A DNA stretch of 10,370 bases from Nautiliaceae bacterium (GTDB taxonomy: Bacteria > Campylobacterota > Campylobacteria > Campylobacterales > Nautiliaceae). Within the stretch, counting starts at the first letter, position 1; the number at the start of each line of letters is the position of its first letter. The DNA lies in NCBI GenBank assembly GCA_027035735.1, contig JALVUH010000044.1, forward strand, positions 1 through 10,370. The letters run 5' to 3'. Positions 6,044-10,370 of this stretch are shown here, piece by piece. The notes under the pieces are model-generated. The model did not search any database. It saw nothing but the letters and a program-made list of their open reading frames with translations, and was not told where the DNA came from. The translations under genes were made by a program, and so were the position numbers.

Positions 6044-6061
6044 TATTAAAAAGGAAAATTT

Positions 6062-6481
6062 ATGAAAAAAATAGAAATTTTTACTGATGGTAGCTCTTTG
6101 GGAAATCCTGGGCCGGGAGGATGGTGTGCATTACTTAGATATAAAAATCATGAGAAAATTATCAGTGGAGGTGAGAGAGAGACTACGAATAATAGAATGG
6201 AATTAACAGCTGTAATTGAAGCGTTAAAAGCTTTAAAAGAGCCTTGTGAAATAGAACTTTTTAGTGATTCTACTTATGTATTGAATTCAATTAATGAATG
6301 GCTTGAAGGATGGATTAAAAAAGATTTTAAAAATGTAAAAAATGTAGATTTATGGAAAGAATTTATAGAAGTTAGCAAAAATCATAAAATAAATATAAAT
6401 TGGGTAAAAGGACACTCAGGTCACAGAGAAAATGAAATTTGTGATAAAATTGCACGTAAGGAAGCATTAAAAAGGAAATAG
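6062..6481 (+). CDS. rnhA: Ribonuclease HI
   Basis: Cytosolic endonuclease that cuts the RNA strand of RNA-DNA hybrids, removing Okazaki primers and R-loops. At 139 residues it is close to the E. coli length (155). All catalytic residues are seen: Asp9 (FTDGSSLGNPGPGG), Glu47 (NNRMELTAV), Asp69 (LFSDSTYV) and Asp128 (EICDKIA), with the supporting His118 in VKGHSGH. The ATG at 6062 has AAGGA at 6051-6055. It heads a plus-strand cluster in which the next gene starts on the base after its stop codon. No convincing promoter lies between the hairpin at 6005-6043 and the start. Confidence 0.97.
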   Translation: MKKIEIFTDGSSLGNPGPGGWCALLRYKNHEKIISGGERETTNNRMELTAVIEALKALKEPCEIELFSDSTYVLNSINEWLEGWIKKDFKNVKNVDLWKEFIEVSKNHKININWVKGHSGHRENEICDKIARKEALKRK

Positions 6482-7258
6482 ATGTTAATTTCAAAGCAAG
6501 ATATTTTAAAATATTTAAAGGAAGTTCCTCCTGTTCCGCAAAATGTTAAAAATGCTCTAAAAGCATTAGATGAAGGTGATTTAAAAAAAGCAGCTATTGA
6601 AGCTTCAAATGATTTAGTTTTAAAAAAGCGGATAGAAGATGTAGTAAATTCAGCATATTATGCTTTACCTAATAAAGTAAATGATATGGTTCAACTTTTT
6701 GCAATGCTCGGAATTGAAAAGGCTAGAAGTTTAATTTATTCTTATTTAGTTTCACTACTAGAACCAAAAGAATGGAAGATTTTTAATATTAATTTTTTTG
6801 ATTTTCAAGCAGCTTTTATGAGTGAATTTGAAAAAGCTATGATTGAAGAATTTGATAATCAAACATATAAAAAATATGCAGAAATTGGAGCGATAATTCC
6901 AGCTTCTGTATGTGTATGTGATAGTTTACTTGGAGAAAAAAAAGAGGATGTAGAGCTTGTTTTTTCATCTGCTCCTTTAGAATATTCTACTTTGATTAAA
7001 AGAATGACGGGAGTTTCTTTATTTGGATTAGCGGGAAAAATTGCTGAAATTTGGGGATTAGAGAAAGAAAAAGTAGAAATTTTAAAAAAAGCAGAATGTG
7101 AAAAATGTAATAATAAAATAGCAGCTCTTATTCATTTTGTATTTTTTGTTCTTGTAAGTAAAAAACAATTTATAGATATAAATTCTTTAATAGAATTTAA
7201 ACCAGAATGTATTGAATTAATACCAAAAACTTATGAAAGGATTATAAATGATAGCTGA
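6482..7258 (+). CDS. HDOD-domain protein with CxC and CxxC motifs
   Basis: A 258-residue cytosolic protein whose first part matches the HDOD signalling domain, a degenerate relative of HD phosphohydrolases without the metal-binding His-Asp. Supporting signs are EVPPVPQNVKNAL (14-26), ASNDLVLKKRIEDVVNSAYY (41-60) and the helix AMLGIEKARSLIYSYLV (74-90). Unusually for a short, cysteine-poor protein, it carries Cys144 and Cys146 (SVCVCDSL) and Cys206 and Cys209 (AECEKCNN), possibly a metal or redox site. HDOD proteins are linked to signalling and stress responses, but no function can be assigned here. The ATG follows the rnhA stop directly (AAAGGA inside rnhA as ribosome site), and its 3' end overlaps rnc by 11 bp, so the three genes are translationally coupled. 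Confidence 0.85.
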   Translation: MLISKQDILKYLKEVPPVPQNVKNALKALDEGDLKKAAIEASNDLVLKKRIEDVVNSAYYALPNKVNDMVQLFAMLGIEKARSLIYSYLVSLLEPKEWKIFNINFFDFQAAFMSEFEKAMIEEFDNQTYKKYAEIGAIIPASVCVCDSLLGEKKEDVELVFSSAPLEYSTLIKRMTGVSLFGLAGKIAEIWGLEKEKVEILKKAECEKCNNKIAALIHFVFFVLVSKKQFIDINSLIEFKPECIELIPKTYERIINDS

Positions 7259-7928
7259 AGATTTACAAAAGAGTTTGGGGTATCAGTTTAAAAATGAAAA
7301 ATTGATAACCGAGGCTCTAACTCATAGAAGTTATTCAAAAGATTTTAATAATGAAAGATTAGAGTATTTAGGAGATGCGGTTTTAGACTTGATAGTAGGA
7401 GAATATCTTTATCATCTGTTTCCAGAAGCAGAAGAAGGGATATTATCAAAACTTAGAGCTGCACTTGTAAATGAAGAAGCCTTTACAAAATTAGCTAAAA
7501 GATTAAATCTTGGGAAATATTTGCTTTTATCTCCAGCTGAAGAAAATAATAAAGGGAGAGAAAAACCTTCAATTCTATCAAGTGCATTTGAAGCATTAAT
7601 AGGTGCATTGTATCTTGAGGCTGGATTTGATAAAGCAAAAGAGATAGCACTTAAATTGATTAAAGAAGAGTATCCAAAAATTACTCCAGAAGAGTTACTG
7701 AAAGATTATAAAACTACTCTTCAAGAGATAACTCAGGCTCATTTTGGAGTTGTTCCTGAGTATAGATTACTTAGTGCAACTGGACCTGATCATAGAAAAG
7801 AGTTTGAGATAGGAGTATATATACACGATAAAGAATATGCAAAAGCAAAAGGTAGAAGTAAAAAAGCAGCACAACAAGAAGGAGCTAGACTTACTATAGA
7901 AAAACTTAAAAAAGAGCTTAATTTATAA
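7248..7928 (+). CDS. rnc: Ribonuclease III
   Basis: Double-strand RNA endonuclease that processes rRNA precursors and regulates mRNAs. At 226 residues it matches the family, with an N-terminal RIIID domain (about 1-150) and a dsRNA-binding domain (about 153-222). The signature NERLEYLGDAV (35-45) supplies Glu36, Glu39 and Asp43; Glu63 lies in EEGILSKLR, and Glu115 in FEALIGALYLE. The metal-ligand aspartate expected three residues before Glu115 (E. coli Asp114, Aquifex Asp107) reads Ser112 (codon AGT at 7581-7583), in SILSSAFEA where relatives have a SILSDAFEA-like sequence. The ATG lies inside the HDOD gene with an 11-bp overlap. aroC follows after 9 bp. Identity is certain; full catalytic strength is open to question. 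Confidence 0.96.
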   Translation: MIAEDLQKSLGYQFKNEKLITEALTHRSYSKDFNNERLEYLGDAVLDLIVGEYLYHLFPEAEEGILSKLRAALVNEEAFTKLAKRLNLGKYLLLSPAEENNKGREKPSILSSAFEALIGALYLEAGFDKAKEIALKLIKEEYPKITPEELLKDYKTTLQEITQAHFGVVPEYRLLSATGPDHRKEFEIGVYIHDKEYAKAKGRSKKAAQQEGARLTIEKLKKELNL

Positions 7929-7937
7929 AGGTTAGTT

Positions 7938-9011
7938 ATGTTTAATAGTTTTGGTGAAATTTTTAGATTTACTACTTTTGGAGAATCCCATGGAAAAGCT
8001 ATAGGAGTAGTTGTAGATGGAGTTCCAGCTGGGATTGAATTTGATGAAGAATTTTTAATAAATGAGCTTGATAGAAGAAGACCAGGGAAAAATAGATTTT
8101 CTACACAAAGAAAAGAATCTGATACACCTGAAGTTTTAAGTGGAGTTTTTGAAGGTAAAACTACAGGCACTCCTATTGCAATAGTTATTTTTAATAAAGA
8201 CCAAAAAAGTAAAGACTATTCAAACATAAAAGATATTTTCCGCCCAGGTCATGCTGATTTCACTTATTTTTTTAAATATGGAATTAGAGATTATAGAGGA
8301 GGAGGTAGAAGTTCTGCAAGAGAAACTGCTGCAAGAGTAGCGGCAGGGGCTGTTGCTAAGATGATACTTAAAGAATTTAACATTGAAATTGAAGCAGGAA
8401 CTATTGAAATTGGAGGAATTAGAACTACTAAAATAGACTATGAATATGCAAAAAATTCGCCTCTTTTTGCTCTTGATAGTGAGGTTGAGAAAGAATGGAT
8501 TGAAATTATTGATAAAGCAAGAAATGAACATAATTCACTTGGTGGAGTTGTAAAACTTAGAATTAAAAATCTTCCAATTGGGCTAGGTGAACCAATTTAT
8601 TATAAACTTGATAATGTCTTAGCAAGTGCTATGGTTAGTATTAATGCTGTAAAGGGTGTTTATATCGGAAATACTGAGGCTCATAAACTAACTGGGCTTG
8701 AAAATAACGATGAAATAAGTAAAGATGGATTTTTAAGTAATAATGCTGGAGGAATTTTAGGTGGGATTAGCAATGGTGAAGATGTAGAGGTTGAAATATA
8801 TTTTAAACCAACTCCTTCAATTTTTAAACCTCAAAAATCAATTGATATAAATGGAAATGAAGTTGAAGTAAATCTAAAAGGTCGTCATGACCCAATTGTA
8901 GCAATAAGAGGAAGTGTAGTTGCTGAAGCAATGGCCGCTTGTGTAGTAGCTGATATGTTAATGTTAAATGCAACAAGGACAATTGATAGATTGAAAAAAG
9001 CATATCAGTAA
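7938..9011 (+). CDS. aroC: Chorismate synthase
   Basis: Cytosolic FMN-dependent enzyme that makes chorismate from 5-enolpyruvylshikimate-3-phosphate, the last step of the shikimate pathway. The 357-residue length is normal. Motifs present: FGESHGKAIGVVVDG (14-28, with catalytic His18), RRRPG (46-50), FRPGHADFTY (101-110, His106), RGGGRSSARETAARV (120-134) and RHDP (316-319). It ends the rnhA-HDOD-rnc-aroC series, with AAAGG before its ATG. Its stop codon overlaps by 7 bp the 3' end of the convergent cupin gene, beyond which lies mqnA, the enzyme that consumes chorismate for menaquinone. Nothing appears broken. Confidence 0.98.
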   Translation: MFNSFGEIFRFTTFGESHGKAIGVVVDGVPAGIEFDEEFLINELDRRRPGKNRFSTQRKESDTPEVLSGVFEGKTTGTPIAIVIFNKDQKSKDYSNIKDIFRPGHADFTYFFKYGIRDYRGGGRSSARETAARVAAGAVAKMILKEFNIEIEAGTIEIGGIRTTKIDYEYAKNSPLFALDSEVEKEWIEIIDKARNEHNSLGGVVKLRIKNLPIGLGEPIYYKLDNVLASAMVSINAVKGVYIGNTEAHKLTGLENNDEISKDGFLSNNAGGILGGISNGEDVEVEIYFKPTPSIFKPQKSIDINGNEVEVNLKGRHDPIVAIRGSVVAEAMAACVVADMLMLNATRTIDRLKKAYQ

Positions 9012-9304
9012 ATATGGATAGCAAGCCAAATAGCTATTTTTTTGGTTTTTATTAGTGTATGAGGAGTATTAGCTGGAATAAATAAAAAATCTCCTTTTTT
9101 TAGTTTTTTAATTTCTCCATTTATTTTTATTTTTGCACAACCTTTAAGCAGTACTACAAACTCATCTTCTTTTTGAATAAAAGTTTGAGGAGTTTTGAGA
9201 GTATTTGATATTATTTTTTTGATTTCTATGTTTTTATGTTTTAAAATTGTCTCAAAAATTTCATTATCTATATTTGGTAATTTTTCTATTTCTAATAAAT
9301 TCAT
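9005..9304 (-). CDS. Small cupin-domain protein
   Basis: A 99-residue single-domain cupin. The beta-barrel pattern is visible in EFVVLLKGCAKIKING (48-63) and KKGDFLFIPANTPHTL (69-84), that is G-x5-6-motif then GD-x4-P-x4-H. Only His82 of the usual metal ligands is seen; the HxH of motif 1 is absent (FIQKEDEF), so metal binding is uncertain. It resembles small unassigned cupins of about 100 residues in related bacteria; function unknown. Its ATG lies inside the 3' end of mqnA (41-bp overlap) with AAGGA 6 nt upstream, so it is co-transcribed with mqnA. Its stop overlaps the end of aroC by 7 bp on the other strand. A role tied to mqnA is a context guess. Confidence 0.82.
   Translation of the reverse strand: MNLLEIEKLPNIDNEIFETILKHKNIEIKKIISNTLKTPQTFIQKEDEFVVLLKGCAKIKINGEIKKLKKGDFLFIPANTPHTLIKTKKIAIWLAIHIY
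9018..9043 (+). terminator. Weak candidate terminator of aroC
   Basis: ATAGC (9018-9022) pairs with GCTAT (9033-9037), extendable by two G-U pairs, with a 10-nt loop and a run of seven T residues (9037-9043), just after the aroC stop. The stem is short and AT-rich and lies within the coding sequence of the opposing cupin gene. It is offered because no better aroC terminator is seen. Confidence 0.3.
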
Positions 9305-9902
9305 TATTTTTCCTTAAAAATAATTTTAAAGCTTTTTTTTCTCTCCAACCCATTTTATAATAAATAATTTTATCCAGGTATTCTTTTGCTTCTTTATAAC
9401 TAATCCCTAAATTATTAGCATATTTTTTTAAAGTTAAATAAGGAATTTTTTGTTTTGTTTTTAAAAACTCATTTACTAATTTTTCATATTTTTTATAATT
9501 TTTATTTACACAAAATCTTGCAAATACGAAAGGAAGCTTATATCTTTTATACCACTCATTTGCTAAATCTATGCAGTTTTTTTCTTTGAATGCTTTATCT
9601 CCTATTACTACTTTGCCTTTTAGATTTAGCTGTTTTGCCAAGATATTTGAAGTGGCTGAGTCAGTATCTATTCCATCTCCAGGACATAATAAAACACTTC
9701 TAACTTCTTTTTTTGCTACTATTCCTACATTAAAGCATTTTTTATTTTTTGATTTTATAGAAGAAATAAATGCCGCATTAATTTTTCTTTTTTCAAATAA
9801 ACTATTTATATAACTTGGGACGCCTTTTTTAATTTTTATATTTTTTTTCTTTAAAAATTGATAAAATGGCAAAAGATTTAAATAATCAATATGTCCTAAC
9901 AT
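9264..9902 (-). CDS. mqnA: Chorismate dehydratase (futalosine menaquinone pathway)
   Basis: MqnA family protein, which dehydrates chorismate to 3-[(1-carboxyvinyl)oxy]benzoate, the first committed step of the futalosine route to menaquinone. The fold is a periplasmic-binding-protein-like two-lobe domain acting in the cytosol. Family signs are GHIDYLNLLPF (3-13), NAAFISSI (42-49), the substrate-loop sequence DTDSATSNILAK (79-90), IGDKAF (100-105), IDLANEW (111-117) and LPFVFARF (123-130). At 212 residues it is slightly short of the typical 220-280, and its lysine/arginine-rich tail (about 195-212) is encoded in the part overlapping the cupin gene. The ATG at 9902 has AAGG upstream. The closeness of aroC, producer of chorismate, fits the role. 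Confidence 0.88.
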   Translation of the reverse strand: MLGHIDYLNLLPFYQFLKKKNIKIKKGVPSYINSLFEKRKINAAFISSIKSKNKKCFNVGIVAKKEVRSVLLCPGDGIDTDSATSNILAKQLNLKGKVVIGDKAFKEKNCIDLANEWYKRYKLPFVFARFCVNKNYKKYEKLVNEFLKTKQKIPYLTLKKYANNLGISYKEAKEYLDKIIYYKMGWREKKALKLFLRKNNEFIRNRKITKYR

Positions 9903-9920
9903 AAAAACCTTTTTATTGGA

Positions 9921-9929
9921 ATTTTAGCA
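9921..9929 (-). promoter_or_regulatory. Candidate mqnA promoter (extended -10)
   Basis: The minus strand reads TGCTAAAAT (9929 to 9921), an extended -10 with one mismatch. The start would be near 9914, leaving about 12 nt of leader with AAGG. It overlaps the leader of the divergent moaD gene, since only 39 bp separate the two start codons. No good -10 for moaD is seen in that gap. Confidence 0.4.
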
Positions 9930-9941
9930 TAAGGAGAGACA

Positions 9942-10163
9942 ATGGTGAGTGTAGAATTTTTAGGACCTATTCAAATTGAAAAAAAGGAATTTGATGTTAG
10001 TAGTGTAAGAGAGCTTAAAGATGAGCTTTATAAAATACCAGAACTTGAGGATTGGCTAATAAGTTGTGCAATTGCAGTAAATGATAAAATTATAGATACA
10101 CTTGATACTCCTTTAAAAGATGGGGACAAAGTAGTTTTACTTCCGCCTGTTTGTGGAGGATAA
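9942..10163 (+). CDS. moaD: Molybdopterin synthase small subunit (sulfur carrier)
   Basis: Ubiquitin-like sulfur carrier of molybdopterin synthase. Its C-terminal glycine is adenylated and thiocarboxylated, then donates sulfur to precursor Z (cyclic pyranopterin monophosphate) within the MoaD-MoaE complex. The 73-residue length, the beta-grasp pattern (SVEFLGPIQ start, LKDGDKVVLLPPVCGG end) and the terminal Gly-Gly (72-73) identify it. The ribosome site AAGGAG is at 9931-9936. moaE begins one base after its stop, so the two subunits are coupled. It is divergent from mqnA. ThiS and related carriers also end in GG, but the adjacent moaE settles the identity. Confidence 0.94.
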   Translation: MVSVEFLGPIQIEKKEFDVSSVRELKDELYKIPELEDWLISCAIAVNDKIIDTLDTPLKDGDKVVLLPPVCGG

Positions 10164-10164
10164 T

Positions 10165-10370
10165 ATGAAAGATATGGTTTTAGAAATTTATAAAGGTGGT
10201 ATTCCTGTTATTGAAGTAATGGAGAGATGGTATAATGATTTTAAATTAGATGGGTTTGGAGCTATGATTCCATTTATTGGGATTGTAAGACCTGATAATG
10301 GAATTGAAGGACTTAGTTTTGATTTGTATTTGCCACTTTTAAGTGAATGGTTTAAAAAATGGCAAAATCT
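10165..10370 (+). CDS. moaE: Molybdopterin synthase large subunit, partial (cut by window end)
   Basis: N-terminal 68 residues of a reading frame that runs off the window. It starts ATG-AAA-GAT one base after the moaD stop, with GGAGGA in the last moaD codons as ribosome site. The translated piece contains FGAMIPFIGIVRPDNGIEG, matching the MoaE GAxxxFxGxVR motif, followed by LSFDLYLPLLSEWFKKWQ. MoaE is the catalytic subunit that inserts two sulfurs into the pterin to give molybdopterin. The active-site lysines further on lie beyond the window, so completeness cannot be judged. Confidence 0.9.
   Translation, partial: MKDMVLEIYKGGIPVIEVMERWYNDFKLDGFGAMIPFIGIVRPDNGIEGLSFDLYLPLLSEWFKKWQN

Noticed and set aside
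7790..9024. Minus-strand frames of 126, 103 and 66 codons opposite rnc and aroC
   Set aside because: Serine-, phenylalanine- or leucine-rich shadows of strongly conserved genes on the plus strand.
9571..9813. Plus-strand 80-codon frame opposite mqnA
   Set aside because: Antisense to recognisable MqnA motifs; no supporting signals.

Overview
This window reads as a low-GC, gene-dense stretch of a bacterial chromosome, most likely from the Campylobacterota (former Epsilonproteobacteria), with deep-sea Nautiliales-type anaerobes or microaerobes as the best guess. The pointers are the gene order rnhA, (HDOD gene), rnc, aroC, which resembles the rnhA-rnc-aroC order I recall from Campylobacter. Others are a futalosine-pathway mqnA, a DUF4492-cydA-cydB operon, a one-iron superoxide reductase, and AT-rich promoters with a strong (often TGn-extended) -10 box and usually no clear -35. 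The species assignment is inference; no database was searched.

Layout. Positions 28-438 (minus strand) hold four tRNA genes transcribed in the order Gly(GCC), Cys(GCA), Leu(UAA), Ser(UGA), all with an encoded CCA. Positions 495-2072 (minus) hold ATP-type PEP carboxykinase, closed by a strong hairpin terminator within which the upstream part of the tRNA promoter appears to lie. Positions 2174-5410 (minus) form a four-gene cytochrome bd operon: a DUF4492-type small membrane protein, cydA, a divergent-type cydB, and a 70-aa secreted or membrane-anchored small protein that may be a CydX-like accessory subunit. It has a well-formed promoter at 5437-5465 and a terminator at about 2165-2200. Positions 5577-5963 (minus) hold a class II-type superoxide reductase.

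The plus strand from 6062 to 9011 is a tight cluster: rnhA (RNase HI), an HDOD-domain protein with CxC and CxxC motifs, rnc (RNase III with an apparent substitution at one metal-ligand position) and aroC (chorismate synthase). Facing it on the minus strand are mqnA (chorismate dehydratase, first step of futalosine menaquinone synthesis) and a small cupin gene that overlaps both mqnA and aroC at its ends. Divergent from mqnA are moaD and the start of moaE (molybdopterin synthase), the latter cut by the window edge.

How the genes fit together. aroC makes chorismate and mqnA diverts it to menaquinone, the likely electron donor for the bd oxidase, so three neighbouring loci supply and use one quinone. 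Cytochrome bd and superoxide reductase together suit an oxygen-sensitive cell meeting traces of oxygen. PEP carboxykinase links C4 acids to PEP, and MoaDE builds the molybdenum/tungsten cofactor used by enzymes such as nitrate reductase and formate dehydrogenase. I see no mobile element, CRISPR array, rRNA or clearly foreign segment. The most noteworthy points are the Ser in the RNase III active site, the Asp-depleted CydB, the two small cyd-operon proteins, the DRH variant of superoxide reductase, and a 15-bp hairpin sitting between divergent genes.
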